NCBI GenBank assembly: GCA_964020085.1
Contig: OZ026596.1
Span: 8,265,739 to 8,329,738, forward strand
DNA from: Micromussa lordhowensis
Lineage: Eukaryota > Cnidaria > Anthozoa > Scleractinia > Lobophylliidae
DNA: 64,000 nucleotides
Direction: 5' to 3'
In this document: one piece after another, positions 20,478-33,411 of the stretch
Layout of the letters: every line of letters starts with the position of its first letter
Position numbering within the stretch: the stretch's first letter is position 1
Translations under genes and position numbers: made by a program
Notes under the pieces: model-generated
Seen by the model: only the letters and a program-made list of their open reading frames with translations
Database searches by the model: none
What the model was told of the DNA's origin: nothing

Positions 20478-21611
20478 TTATTGGACCAAAATATACCCCA
20501 TGGCTTTAATATGCTTGTCCCCATTGTCCGGACCAAAAGCCGCCTCATTGCCACAGGTGTTTGAGTCATCAAACACACCTCCAGTCCCAAACCCGATTCT
20601 GGAATCAGAGCTCTGACAATCATTTTGTTCATTACCTATTATGCCGATTCTTGCTTTACCGTGTTGAGGATCGCCTCCGATACTATTGAAGCCTTCCATG
20701 TTACAGTTGTTTTGCAAGGAAGCGGCTGAGCCAATCAGAGTTTTCCACTTGTTTCGACCCAGGAACGTACTGCGGTGTCGTCCGTCGGCGATCACCGAGT
20801 AAAGAGAGGCAGCAGTTATGGGAACGAGCATGAAATTCAGTTGTCCGTTGGTCTTCATTCCGAGACAAATCTTAGTGAAGGGCGTGTTCCAGTACGTTGG
20901 CAGCTTGACTTCATTCGTGTCGAGAGCCTGTCCCGCTAACGAGGACCCGTAGCCAGTTTTGTCGCTCCAGTAGCTCGAATCGTAATGAAACGTTTTCTAC
21001 GTACAAGAGACAACAGAAAAATTAGCGGGACTGACATATCAGGATACGTGTTTTTACACAGTTTAAAACTGTGGGGGAGGCAAGGTAAAGAGGGCGTGGC
21101 CGATAAGCCTTCATGCCCCACCACCGCTTTCAACAAGGCCACTAATCTCGTACCCAGAACTACCTCTGTTTGCTTGGCCGTGGGAGATCTGGGTTGAGAT
21201 TACAAGGCAACAGGTCAAGAGGGATACGAAAATAGGCAGGGTAAAAAAAACAATCGGGAGAAAACTGGAGTCGAGGAAAAGAGGGCCTACTCGCAATTCG
21301 TAATGGTACCTTAGTGCCGTCTATTTTCATCACTAGAGTCCAGCCTCCTCCGCCGCATTCACCAAGACCGCTGTTACTCATGTGACAATAAACAGGGATT
21401 TTTCCAGTATTCGGCATCGTCAGATCGTAAGCTTTGTCTTCCTGAGCGCTGTAAGATCACAAGGAAAGCACATTTAATTGCAGTAAAATAACCAGAAAGA
21501 CTAAGAGACATGTGGTTCTGGAACAGTCTCAAAAAGGAAATGTTATGAGCTTCAAAACTTTTGAAAATAATCTTAGATAATTCTTCAATTTATTATATAA
21601 AAGTTAGTGGT

Positions 21612-21643
<32 letters not shown>

Positions 21644-23299
21644 AATTAACATTTATATCGCGCAAATTCCATGTGAATATGATCAAATGCGCGTAATACC
21701 AAGTGCTAACAAATTGATAAAAACAATATGATATCCTAACATGTGAAGATATCATTTTTGATATCATTGTTTATAACATATTTTGTCCCTTTAAATGCAC
21801 TTAAATTTGTTGGTGTTTGATCGAAACATCTTCGGATCTTCTTCGATCGTCTTCGGTAATCCTCGGTTATCTGCGGTAATCTTCGAAAAATGTTCGGAAA
21901 CGTTTGTTGGAAAACGTTCGGAAATCTTCGAAAAGTGGTCGGAAATCTTCGGAAAATCACCACTATTTCGAGAGAAAAGAAGCCTAAAAATAGACCGGTC
22001 TGTAAAAATGTCGTGACATAGGCTTAGTATGGGAGTTGTACGCTCCTAGGGATGGGCTCCTGGTACACTACAAAGAATGTCTCTAAACCCACACGCAAAG
22101 TTGTAATTTCTTTCTTTTATAGGAAACATTTTTCATAAGAACGCTGAAGCTAGCAATTGCTGCGAAAGATCGTTAATTTAGGCTACAAATTTGGTTAAGA
22201 AATATATAATTTTGCTACTTAAAGTTGTAAAAGTTACAGATGAAAGAAATTATTTTGTCATCCCTGGTGGTGACAAACACGTGAACAATTTAATTCGGCA
22301 CTTAAAAGATTTACTGCAAGATTATATTACAATTAAAGAAATATTATTTTAAGAACATTTTTGCTTCAAATCAATGAAGAAATTTATGTCTCAGACAAAG
22401 AGCGTCGCCAATCGGAAACGGTGATCTTATAAAAGATAGTTAGATATGTTAAGAAACTCTTAATACTGTTAACGCCCTTCTTCCAAAATTGGTCACAGTG
22501 CTTTTCTCAACCGAAAAACGCAAAAAGTTCAAAAGCAAGCATGGGACGCTGGGGAGGATACAGGATCTTAGAGAAAAGGGTCCGAGATACATTCATCGTT
22601 TATTGTTTTTAAAATTTAGGGGGTTCCACCGAACTCCCCCCCTCCCAACGACCCCGAATCCCCCTTAGATTCGCCTCAGGGACAAGTAAGTAGGACAGCA
22701 ATACTCACTTCGTCTTGTCATGGATATCTTTGCACGAAGTTGATACTAAAAGAAAGAAAACGAAAGCGTTACTTGCATGGCTAATCCTTGTTTGATTTAC
22801 TTAAGATTATAACTTCACGGAAATGAAAAAGGCAGGAGTTCACAGGTGTGTCAGGGGTGTAGTATCGGAGGGGGGTGTGGCAGTGAACAATTTGACCCTA
22901 GAAGAGTAAACTAGTTATCACTGTCCACGAGTTCTCCAGCGTTTAAATTTTGGCTTAATCGCAATCATGTTCGGCATTCTTGTTGCACGTCTCAACATAA
23001 CTGCAGTATATTTATTGATGTTTTCGTGCTTCAACTACGTTTAAGAATACACTGAGTAAAAACTCACTTATCGAGGATCCACCTCCACTTCCGCCTCCTC
23101 CACTTCCGCCTCCTCCACCACTTCCGCCACTCGCGAACTTCTTGTGTAGCGTCGTATTTACCAGGTCTATTTTCGCATTTAACTGCGCGCGTAGCAGATT
23201 GATATCTCTACACGGGTGACATTTCCGTTTTCCCTCCGCCACATGGACAATACTAGTTAAAGAAAGCGACAGAAGGATTATTGTCGCAAACATCTTCAT
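20478..23299 (-). CDS. secreted skeletal-organic-matrix-like protein (fibrinogen-like C-terminus), 4 exons
   Basis: Exons, in gene order, are 23299-23068, 22745-22709, 21448-21310 and 20996-20478. All junctions are GT-AG and in phase (1,2,0), giving 308 residues. Residues 1-23 form a signal peptide (MKMFATIILLSLSLTSIVHV). A cysteine pair (CHPC) and a short helix follow, then a glycine/serine linker at about 58-76 made of GGGGS-type units. The rest resembles coral uncharacterized skeletal organic matrix protein 5 and distant fibrinogen-like/intelectin-like lectins: SCKDIHD, YCHMSNS, CGGGGWTLVMKIDG, LPTYWNTPF, GRNKWKTLIG, DSRIGFGTGG, NGDKHIKAMGYI. It is probably secreted, perhaps into the skeleton or mucus. 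Whether it binds sugar or mineral is not shown by the sequence. Confidence 0.85.
21613..21650 (+). repeat. TAA microsatellite with dispersed-repeat tail
   Basis: An (AAT)n run followed by TTAACATTTATATCGCGCAAAT, a tail often seen beside such runs in marine invertebrates. It lies in intron 2 of the matrix-like gene. Confidence 0.7.
21795..21960 (+). repeat. degenerate CTTCGG-rich tandem repeat
   Basis: Repeats of the type AATCTTCGG / ATCGTCTTCGGTAATC and GGAAATCTTCG, about 9-20 bp, in intron 2 of the matrix-like gene. No coding function is evident. Confidence 0.55.
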
Positions 23300-24310
23300 C
23301 CTTTAACACTGCGGAAGAAAAATCTGACCTCCTCTTCACAGACGAGTTCTTCAAGTGCGTGCTACATAATCAGTGTGAGTCTTTTTATGAGCATTTTTCT
23401 GCTCGCATAATCAACAAAATCTAATGACAGATAGTATAGAATGACAGCAAGCAGTGCGAAGTTCTGTCATTTTAATGTCAGTGTTGAGCTGCAAGAGATC
23501 ATATTCCCTGGGAAATAGTTGCTTAGATGCTCATGCTTCACACACTAAAGTTTGCGCTTATCACGAGCCAGATATAAACCCTTTGCCATCCTCATTATAT
23601 GACCATTTCATTTGTATGAGTGACCCCCTCCCTTAAAATACCCACATTCCACCCTTACAGCAGCAGCACGTTGGCAGCTTTCGAAATCGAAACTAAAAAA
23701 CGGTCTACATGCGTTAAAACAACGAGAAGTCTTAAACTTTCTTTATACAGTTGGCAGGGAATCTGACCTCTAATTATAATCTGCTCTCTTACACAGGAAA
23801 GACATATTTTCATCCTTAACTGCACGTCCTTGGTTTCTTGACGTACTTAACGTTTCTTAAAGGCATAGTTTCAGGCTCATCTACATGCCACTTCATCCAA
23901 ATATAGAAAATTCTGCTCTTATGTTGTTGTCATTTGCGTTTGTTTCCTTTTTTACTCTGGATACATGGTCGCTATCGTTATTCGCACACACTATTTTGCT
24001 GCTGGCCCTAGAGTGAAGGTCGGAAAGAAGCTAGGGGGGGGGGGGGGGGGTTGTCGTGCACGGTTCACAATTCAGCGTTTGATTTTACTTTTCAACCATA
24101 CAGTACTACAAAACTGATGTGGCAACCATCATGAATTATTGCAGACACATCAAATAATTGTTTTTCATGCTCGAAAGTACTAAATTCACAACTGAATGCC
24201 GAAGGTCTACACAAACAGAACTGGTTACACCTCATTACATGCAATTCTTCAGAGTAGTGTAAGAACAATATCTTTGGCAGACGTTGCATAGGTGTCACAA
24301 GGCCATGGCA

Positions 24311-24490
24311 GAGGGCGACTTGTGAAAAATATGCAAAATTCTCTAAGAATTAAATTTAAATATAATCTCTTTACGGTGGCCAATTCACAGAGGGCGACTT
24401 GTGAAAAATATGCAAAATTCTTGTGAAAAATATGCAAAATTCTCTAAGAATTAAATTTAAATATAATCTCTTTACGGTGGCCAATTCACA
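24311..24490 (+). repeat. recent tandem duplication, about 79 bp
   Basis: GAGGGCGACTTGTGAAAAAT through GGTGGCCAATTCACA (24311-24389) is followed by a 31-bp partial copy and then a near-identical copy to 24490. The near identity indicates a recent event or an assembly artefact. Confidence 0.85.
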
Positions 24491-24529
24491 TTATCAGCCC
24501 AGTTGATAAAACCAAATTATCTTGTAATA

Positions 24530-24566
<37 letters not shown>

Positions 24567-25512
24567 TGCCCCCTTTATTCCTAAATCCCTCTATCTCTCT
24601 CTTAACAAAAAAAAAAACAATTCTATAAATCCCTCACAGATGAAAATTACCCTCAAGCTTATCGACAACAGATCTGCTCAATGATGCATTTTGTTCGTTG
24701 GATGTAATATGCTGTCGCTATTTCCACTGTGAGATATTTTGCCTGAGTTCCGATCACTAAAGAAACAACATTAATTCATAGGGTAGAAGAAGCAACTGAG
24801 CATGGCATCAGGTCCCCTTTTCCCCCTCCCCCTCCCCCTCCCCCACCCTAAATCTATATATTACAATTATTTCTTGTCCTCTTCTTCCGGCCTAAAATTT
24901 AGAACTACGTTCAATTTCAATCTAGTTATCTCTATTGCTTCTGATATTTGAGATTAATCTGCATAGTTAATACTGTAACCAGTCGTTCTTTCATCTGTAT
25001 CTATAACTTTCTTTTCATTTCTTTCCTAGGATTTCTATTAGATCTTATTGGATCTAATAGATGTTATTAGATCTATTAGAGCTTATTAGTTTATTACCTA
25101 ACGCAGTCGAATATGTTCAGCATTGAATTTGGACTTACATGAAAAAAAGATAAATATTCACTTGTTGAACTCGTTAAAGAAGGCACGAGTGCACCAGGAT
25201 TTGCGTGAAAAATTTAAATTTTTGTTTTCCCCGGAATCTAAGCCTTTGGGATCCCTCAGAACGAGGGGAGGGGAAGGCAGAGGAGAAATATCTCACAATG
25301 CCTATTGATGGTTCAACTTGAATTTTTTTTTCCATTGCCGGATTTCATACCGTGAGGGCCTGGGTATGAGTCCATCTATTATGGGATTAACAACACATGA
25401 CCCATATATTCAGATAGAGCACACCAAGCTTTACAAAATCCTCAAGTTTCGTGTTAATTGGGCCAATATTGAACAAGATACAGCCATTCAAAAACTTCAA
25501 AATTTACTAATT

Positions 25513-25554
25513 AATGTATGGATTACCGGACACTTGTCCGGAAATCCATACATT
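25513..25554 (+). repeat. short near-perfect hairpin
   Basis: AATGTATGGATTACCGGACA is followed after one or two bases by its complement TGTCCGGAAATCCATACATT. A stem of about 20 bp with one mismatch, probably a small foldback element. Confidence 0.8.
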
Positions 25555-25964
25555 TATTTGCAAAATCAATCTTTGCAAAATCAAACGTGAAATTTTGACA
25601 CATCATTTCCCATGATCGCTCTACAGACTGGACACCACTCCCGAAAAAAGTATTACCAATGAAATTTGCAATGTTAGGACCTGGATAAGATATAAAACAG
25701 TAGTTAACTTTTCCTTGGTTTTCACTCTGTCTAAAACACAGTGGTTATTTGCTGTTCCTGTTCATTTCCATAAAAAAAGAAACAATAGGTATATTGCTCT
25801 TGAACGGATACCAAATATCCTAATGCAACGGTGTACAAATTGTACTATTGTGGATGACCTGATGTCATGGTATCATAATGTCTTTACATCAGTTGACAGT
25901 GACATTCTTCTCAGTTCATGCATGCAAAACTTGATAGTATTTTAGAAAATAACGCAAAGCAAAT

Positions 25965-26228
25965 ACGCACGCTGATTGGTTTAAAACCGTGTTTCTATAA
26001 CTCGATAGAAACACAGAACTAACACGACCTGTTGACGTAATAATGGCGCGAACAAAGAGATTTTATATTTTGATGATCAAAGTAAACAAGTTGTTTTTCT
26101 TTTTCTTCGTCGCGGTATTTTCTAAAAGAAATAGAAAGCATGTTCTCCGTGTTCCTGTCGAGTTATAGAAACACTTGTGAAAGTTTGGGAGAACTCGAAA
26201 AAGCTGTGGAAACACTCGTCTGCGGCTC

Positions 26229-26259
<31 letters not shown>

Positions 26260-26290
26260 CTTTCACTCGTGTTTCTATTTAACACTTAGA
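25965..26290 (+). repeat. foldback MITE-like element
   Basis: GTGTTTCTATAACTCGATAG at the left and ACTCGTGTTTCTATTTAACA at the right flank a strong inner hairpin (AAAGTTTGGGAGAACTCG / TTCTCGTTCTCCCAAACTTT around TGTGGAAACACTCG). The structure resembles the other foldback elements in the window, but the sequence family is distinct. Confidence 0.65.
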
Positions 26291-27982
26291 TTATGAGCTC
26301 AAGATTTCTATCGAGAAGAAGAAAGTTCTGCTCACAATTTTCGGTCAAGCAAACAAGCAACTTAAGTTTGTTAACGTTCAATAAAGCACACCGTAACTTT
26401 CCCTTCTAAAGTGTTATCTTTATTCCAAGCTGCATTACCCCCCCCCCCCCCCCGCACGCCCCCCCATAGTTTTGATTTCACAAGGAAAACAATTTTTTTG
26501 ATGTAGATCAATGTAAAGCTACTGAGCCCAAAAGTTGTTAGAATCCATCGGGTCATAAAAGTACACTTTGAACTCTTTCAAAGAATCAGTTATCAAGAAA
26601 TTTGCTGAGGAATAATTCAAAAAAATTTAAATGATCATCCTTAAAGTTAAAAAACTATACATTTTAAGGTATTGACAGGAAACTATTTTGAAGAGCAAGA
26701 GCTACCTCCCGCTAAAAGCTTGGTACACCTTTGGAGTCAAAATAAATTCAAACCGCACCCATAAATTAACAACAGATTCAGCTACATGCATTTACTTGTT
26801 AACATTTGAATCCACATGTTCATGTAATGACACCTATAATTCCAGGTTTTCCTCGCACAGAAACCAGTTTTGATATCTTAAGTCCACAGGTACAATCAGC
26901 GAATGGATTGATCTTTCTTGTGTTGCGTTTCTTTTTTTGTTTTGTTTTTCTTAGTAACTTAGTCTTTTCTTTTTTATTGCACCAGGATAATCACAAACAC
27001 TCCTGTAGTGTTTTTTTCCGTTTGTTTAAAGTTAGCTCGCCAGCCGTTAATTTCATGCACTGACACGTTACGTTACTTTGACTGTTACTTTGATTGTCAC
27101 GTTGGTTGTCACGCTAGTCTACGTTACCCTCAGTTGGTCGTAACTCGGCGCAACGCTGCGCTAGCTTGTCCTGCCGACCGCAACTTTATCTTCCGTTAGC
27201 TAAAGTTTTTTTTTCTTTTTGCTGGGGGGGGGGGGGATTTTTTTCTGAAACTATAATTGTTGTACTTTTTTCCGAATTTGCATATATTGATTTTCCTTTT
27301 GCTTTATTTTCATGCAGCTTGCTGGATGGCTATGTACAGTGGGTGTTGCTGCAGGTCAGGACTGACTGATCCAAGATTTAGTTAGCTAGAGGTAGAATAG
27401 AAAACTTAACAAGACTGCTTCAAGATTCAGAACTAAGAATTTCTTTTTTGTCGAGCACCGTCGTAATTACCATACTGAATTGCCTGGTAAATGCAGAATT
27501 TACAAGTAATTTGCAGTCAGTATTGAAACGGACGGTAGGATAGACTGATCCGTACGGCAGAGACGTGAAGGGTTAACTGAAGCAAGAAGATGGACTGGTA
27601 CAAAGTAGAAACTTTAATTTTGTAACAAAGGCTTGCCAAGTTTCTGCAAACTGGAGAAAGAGTTTGTCGAGATTTTATAGTTTTTACTTTGTACCAGTTC
27701 AGTTTCTTGGTTTCATCTTTTGCGTCTCTTTTTACTGCCATACGGATCGTTGTTGTCGTACAAAGACCGAGCAATATTTTTTACTGTCTTCAATTGTCTG
27801 GGAATTCAAAATTTTTAGAGATACAGGTCGCTGTACTTATTTTCAAATCGCTGATGCAAGTACAATGTTAAATTCTGCGAAATCAAAACTTTGCTAGAAG
27901 TTTATTGTAAGAGTAAAAAAACAAATTTTATGAGTCAGTGTTGTGTCAATTGTTTTCGCGTAAGTTGTTTCCTTGTTAAACA

Positions 27983-28395
27983 TCAGCTTGACTGTGTTTA
28001 ATTTTCCCGCCAAAAGACTTAGATTTCTTACGGGCGCTCAAAAACGCATGCTCTTAGTAATATCTTTAAAAAAATAATAATTTTCCCGCCAAAACACTTA
28101 GAAGAAATACGGAATATTAAACTTAGAGAAAAAATCAACAATAAAATACATTTTTGCTTTGTGTTTGCTCTACTTGTTGTTTATTGGTGTAATCATAGTC
28201 CCCCCCATTAACTATGATAAACAGTTTTCATTGTAATCTTTATTAAAAGACTTCAATAATCACAATCGAGTAAGTAAGTGAAAATCACTTTATTTGCCTT
28301 AAGTAGTCTCTAATTTATAAGTTAATTAGTCAATAACAGTCAAGAAAAAAAATGTGCCCTATATATACTAAGACTTTTGGCGGGAAATTGATAGA
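27983..28395 (+). repeat. repeat pair around TTTTCCCGCCAAAA
   Basis: TTTTCCCGCCAAAAGACTTAG (about 28003) and TTTTCCCGCCAAAACACTTAG (about 28081) are direct copies. AGACTTTTGGCGGGAAAT near 28371 is inverted, so the interval has weak terminal inverted repeats. A decayed element is likely. Confidence 0.5.
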
Positions 28396-28689
28396 ATTTG
28401 CACAGCGTTTCCCCTGACAACTTTCTCGGCAAAAAATTCATAATGGCTTCCGTTACAATTTCTCGCCAAAATTATTTAACATCACCTCGTGCAAAAACGT
28501 TGAAAGTAAGAAAGTTTCCTCCCCCTAAAAAAATTCGACAACGCCGGATGTTTTTAACCTTGGTAGTAACTGAACAAATCTCTCCGAAACAATTTAGTTT
28601 TTTCAAACTCTTTGCACAGAATAATGTCTAGGATAAAAATCTTTTTCCACCGATTCTCGTTTGTAACACAGGACAAATTACAAAACAAA

Positions 28690-28855
28690 TGTACCCGTCT
28701 TAAATAATCTGTAACAACAGTTTTGAGCTTTTGGAGGAATTGACAGACAATTTCAACTGTTGTTTTACTAAGAACCTCAAGAAATGTAGTCGTCCTAACT
28801 AATCTGTAACAACAGTTATGAAGTTTTGGAGAAATACAGACAATTTCAATCTGGA
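28690..28855 (+). repeat. degenerate tandem duplication
   Basis: Two copies of AATCTGTAACAACAGTT...GGAGAAAT/GAATTG...CAGACAATTTCAA about 115 bp apart. Confidence 0.6.
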
Positions 28856-29159
28856 AATCAGCTCAACGTAATTTAATGTCCTATTTTTTTGTAATTCGTG
28901 TTAACGTAATGTCCTGTCTTACAACGGGCATCGGAAGTAATAAAGATCTTTACGATTTACATGTAAATTGAATCACTAACGTATCATAAAACTCAAGTGC
29001 CTGATTAAAGAGACGCACTTATATTCTGGGCTTTTTAACCCCACCCTTATTTAACTCGAACATTTGATTAAAATAAATGGAGGTTATACGGTTCACAATG
29101 AAATGAAGGCGGTTAAAATCTGCGCTGTCATTTTGTAAACAGTTCTCAAATTGCATTGT

Positions 29160-29600
29160 AATTTAAAACTATGGAAGTAAACAATACAATTGTGAATTCA
29201 AGTTATCCATTGTAAATTGTTTTCATAGACTTGATTTGCAAACGAAACGAAAAGAAAAATTAAAATCGGATCGGAAAGTAATTTTCAGCTGTTGAATTTT
29301 GCTATGTAGCAAAAAGCAATATTGATTCCGCTTAACTTAAATTTATGAAGATAAACAAGACATTTGTGAATCCAAGTCAATTATTTCAGGGTTTTTTTTT
29401 CAAGCGACTGTTGATTTGCAAACGGAGACAAAACATTTTTAAATCAGATCGAAAAGATTACAAAATTCTTTATTTTGGCTGTGTATAGAAAAAGAAAGCA
29501 ATCTTAATTTAAACTTAAAATAAACAAGACCATTGTGAGTTGAATTAATCAATTCAGGTTTTTACTTTTCACAAATTGAAAGTCAACAGTGCAATTGCTT
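29160..29600 (+). repeat. degenerate ~170-bp tandem repeats, AT-rich
   Basis: Three related blocks share AAACAAGAC/CAATTGTGAAT, TTGATTTGCAAACG, AATCGGATCGGAAAG / AATCAGATCGAAAAG and AAAGCAAT. No gene. Confidence 0.5.
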
Positions 29601-30415
29601 GAGTTCTTTATTAGTGACTAAAATTCTGTGGAAAGCCTAAAAACCCAAATTGAACTTATTGTCGCTCGTCGTTTGTAAATTTTTTGTAAGATCTGTTTCC
29701 ACCTAGAGTCAAAGTTCGTCTTTTAACATCGGTAGGCTCTGTCCTAACCTTCTCCTGAAGTAGTTTGTAGTAATCTTTACATCTACATTTAGTTAGAGAA
29801 ATAAATTTGTTTTTAGACAGATAGAAAATATCCCATTCCTCAAAGATATTTCTGTTTATTATAGCACTTTCCAGTGCTTTTCTCTTCAAATCATTTGATA
29901 TTGCAGTAATAAGTTGATAATATTTTAGTTTAGTTGCACATTATATCTCCTTCGTATATTTTCCAGAGATAAGAACTTGCCGTCTCTATTCAGTAAATCC
30001 TGTACGAAATAAATTTCTTTCCCAAACCGAAATATTTCCAAAAAATAGATTTGCTCTCTATTGTAATTTCTATATTGTTCCAAAGAATAAACTCACTATT
30101 TCAATAGGAATGATAATCCTCCATACCGAGCTCAGCCGTCAATAGTGCCCGCTAACTATTGGGAATGTAAAAGACATTCTCGTTGCTCTCAGACCCAGCA
30201 CCCCTCCAGGTACCACTGATGGGCGAGGAAGTGGCAAGACAGCCTGAATCGTTCCCAGAGGAATCACTTGAACGCTGGACCTTGCCCCGGTTTCACTCTC
30301 TCACCTGAACATTCTTGGGTTTGGCTTGAGCCAAGGAATAGTTCTTTCACGAGGTTATTTCCTGTTCAAAAAAGGTGCACCAATCAACAACTTAAAAGGT
30401 CAGTTCTGTCTAACA

Positions 30416-30495
30416 CTAACACTCGTTTTTAATACCATATCGCTCACTCGCTCGAAGACTCGCTCGTTCGCGATATGATATTAAAAACTCGTCTA
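30416..30495 (+). repeat. palindromic foldback
   Basis: GTTTTTAATACCATATCGC and GCGATATGATATTAAAAAC are near-complementary arms around a CTCACTCGCTCGAAGACTCG loop, with CTAACACTAAC outside each arm as a direct repeat. This looks like a miniature element with a duplicated flank. Confidence 0.65.
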
Positions 30496-30636
30496 ACACT
30501 AACGAATAAAAACGATATCAGGCTCTTAACATGTAATAATCTATATTTATCGTAGATTTTATCGGATATTTTATCGCTTGGAGGATATTTTATCGTTAAC
30601 AGCGATTCAAATTGGGTGAACTTGTATGATAGTGAT

Positions 30637-31454
30637 ATGGAACAATCCGGGCCACGTCCGTATCAGTTTGAGCCACGAAGGGTCCCACAAAACGATCAAC
30701 AAGATGCCAGCAGCCCAGACCCAGATGACAACAACTCAGACCGTCTTGGAAACACAGATTGATCTTCAATCATTTTGCAATTAAATTACATTTTTAGCAG
30801 ATGAACATCAATTGAAGCCGGCCCATAGTCAGAAACACTGACGCAAATAGAAGCTCACGAAGTTTTGTTGTATTTTTCCCGACCTTTCTTGGATGTATTA
30901 TAAGGTGCGAGTGTAAAGTATGTCAGCCAATGCCGACTGCTCACGAAAGTGTTTGCTGCGCTGAATATCGGACAAGTCTGGCAAAGAGTAGAATATCAGA
31001 GGCCAGAAATGCAAATGAAATTACCGAGCATCTAAGATTTCCGTCAACCTGTCTTGATGTTTGGGTGCTTAAAACTGCTTAGTACGCATTCAGACAGCAG
31101 CACGGCCGGCACAGATAATCACATAGGAAACGAATATGTTTACTTTTATTTAACTATCTCGGTTCAATTGTCAGATTTTCCTCTGCCGTAGGTGGTTTTA
31201 TTTTAGTACTACACTAGTGAAGATAGTTATTTCCCTGTATTTTTTCGTGTAGGAGATTTCGATATATTGCCTATCGGCAGCTTGTTCGTTGGTGCTGGGG
31301 TTATCTTGGTAAACATGTCCGAGTTGCGCTTCCATCTTGTGCTGTAAACAAGATCCGATGCACCTTTCCAGCCGATTTTGGCATCACGTATACTGGGTTG
31401 AGGCCATCGTCGGAACGTGTACTCTTTACCGGCCCGGGCTACACAGAGGCGTAG
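30637..31454 (+). pseudogene. P2X7-intracellular-domain-like pseudogene
   Basis: Three blocks match a cysteine-rich family common in cnidarians, related to the zinc-binding cytoplasmic tail of P2X7 receptors. They are MEQSGPRPYQFEPRRVP...DRLGNTD (30637-30761); CECKVCQPMPTAHESVCC...LDVWVLKTA (30905-31079); and RFRYIAYRQLVRWCWGYLGK...VRVALPSCAVNKI (31253-31454). The cysteines and the MPT and RWCW motifs are intact. The first block has no GT donor where the family joins D-W-C, and TAG (31080) and TAA (31116) interrupt the frame where the protein should go on (YAFRQQHG). Splicing around the stops is possible but needs unusual sites, so I call it broken. Confidence 0.6.
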
Positions 31455-33411
31455 ACCATGAGGGCATTGATATGACTTCACATCGTACTTTCTCGTTATC
31501 TGTTACAGTTTCTACTTGTGCGCCTATACAGAGAGGACTTACAAAAAGCGTCACGTTAATTTTGGGGAAAATTATTCAAAACGCGGAAAGTCTAAGAATC
31601 TATTTATTTTGAGATGTCGTTCTTACGCACACTTGCCACTGTTTTGCGTGAAAGATCGAACCATCGACGTATGGCTGGATCTTTCTTCTCGGTGCCTTGC
31701 AGAGTTTCGGGCATTACATCTACATCTACGTCGTTTGGCGTGGCGTCAGAGCAACCGGCTTCCGAGCAATTGGCTTTGTCATAGTCGTCAATAACTTACA
31801 CAGAATAAAGATATTTTCAGCGAATAAATAATTTAATTTGTGTTTCGAAGAATAGCAGATAAAGTGGTTGACTTCTTACCCTATTAACCTCAAGCTTTTG
31901 ACGAGCTCTACTTCTTCTAGGCCTTTTATCGGCACTGTTAGCTACTTCCGGTTCTTCGCTGCCTTCATTTTGGATAGGCCTATTTCTTGTGTCACAAGAA
32001 CTTGTTGCTGCCGGAGACTAGCTCCCCAAATTATTCTGTCCTTGCCAGAAACTGTTCAAAGAGTATTTTTTTCAGCCACGAAAAACCTCGGAGATTCTGA
32101 AGATGAATCCGAAGCTAAGATATTTTCCGTCCTTGACTATGAAACGGGCTGGCAATCAGCTCCACACATCCAACTCGAAATGCCAGACAGTCACAGCAAT
32201 GCAAGGGAACGCTGAAAGCGTTCTTGTCGAGAGTAATTTTAGGACAACGTCTGTGTCACTTGGAGATCAAAGTTTTCGGCAGACTTTTTTCACAATTATT
32301 ACTCTTTTCGATGACACAAACTGGAAATCTTTTCAAACTTTCAGACCAAGGTTCTATATCCTTCAATTGGTAGACGGTCTTTCGTTCAGCAGACTCGCTT
32401 GCTTCGCTTTCAAATTTTTCATATATTCAACTAAGTTTACAAACGGCGTGCATGTCATGTGATCCCCAATCGTCGTTGTTTTTCGACACATCAACTTCCG
32501 GTCGTTTTGTAAAATTAAAACGCAATAAAATTAAGCCATAATTTCCAAGTAAACAAGTGTATCGAATTTAATGAAACAATTATTCCACTCACGCTTGTTG
32601 GATTTCAGATTTGTTATAGCCAACTCGGCTCTACGTGCCTCGTTAGCTATTTACCATCTCATATCCAAAGCGCGCTCATGGAATAATTGTTAAGTATTCG
32701 ATTGCTTTGTGGTAAACTCTGGAATAGGTTAAAACAGAAATAGTATGAAACTGTTAACGGAAAAACCTAAGAGGCTAAAAATTCCGGGACAAGTTTTTGT
32801 TGGTTGTGTATTAAACTAACTTCCCTCCAAATTTTGGCGCTTTAAAATGTCTTTCGAAAGTAACATCAACTCGAGAAATCAGTGGTTGCCGTCTTGGGTT
32901 TTATCGTATGTTAAAAAGCACCAAAAGCAAAAAAAATTATGGTGTGTGCGTGTGTGTGTCGGATTCGGCTGGCATGCGGGATACAAGTAAAAAAACACAT
33001 TCAAATAAGCAATTTACTCCTTTATCGGACTTGATCTCCAGAAAATAGCTGACAAACATGCAGTTATGCAAAAGAATGGCTAAACAATAATGACAACCGA
33101 TCATCGCCGAACTAGTGCCGACATATGTAATAGAAGGTTTCACGTCACTCACGTGACCAGCAGTTATCGAAATTCGGCTGAAAGAAACAGAAATGTTTGC
33201 ATAAGAAGGGTTTGAATCCCGCGAGATAAGCTTGGACGAACATGATCGTTATTTCATTGTTTTGGGACACCAATAGTTCTTTTTTGACGTCAGAGAAACA
33301 CTTCCAACCTGCCCCTTATTCGTCCAAGCGCGATTGAAATTGAAATTGTTCGCAAAACTGTCAAAAGTTGACTTCTCAGAACGGTTAGCAATGAAAGTAC
33401 TTTCGTGTTAC
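31455..33411. other. intergenic with unproven frames
   Basis: Several frames on both strands around 31600-32460 look faintly coding, for example a minus-strand 31609-31790 stretch after TCTGTGTAAG. None gives a recognisable domain or a firm splice partner. A short GT/TG microsatellite lies at about 32940-32960. Confidence 0.35.

Larger units (their letters stand above)
23300..30415. other. 7-kb gene-free, repeat-filled interval
   Basis: I see no exon I can support. It holds simple sequence (G17 at 24034-24050, a CCCCCT run near 24815-24845, C16 at 26438-26453, G13 at 27224-27236), tandem duplications, hairpins and AT-rich degenerate repeats listed separately. Short frames are not supported by splice sites or recognisable motifs. 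Confidence 0.5.

Noticed and set aside
31227..31481. 84-residue minus-strand frame
   Set aside because: It is the shadow of the P2X7-like third block, whose plus-strand reading carries the RWCW and LPSC motifs.
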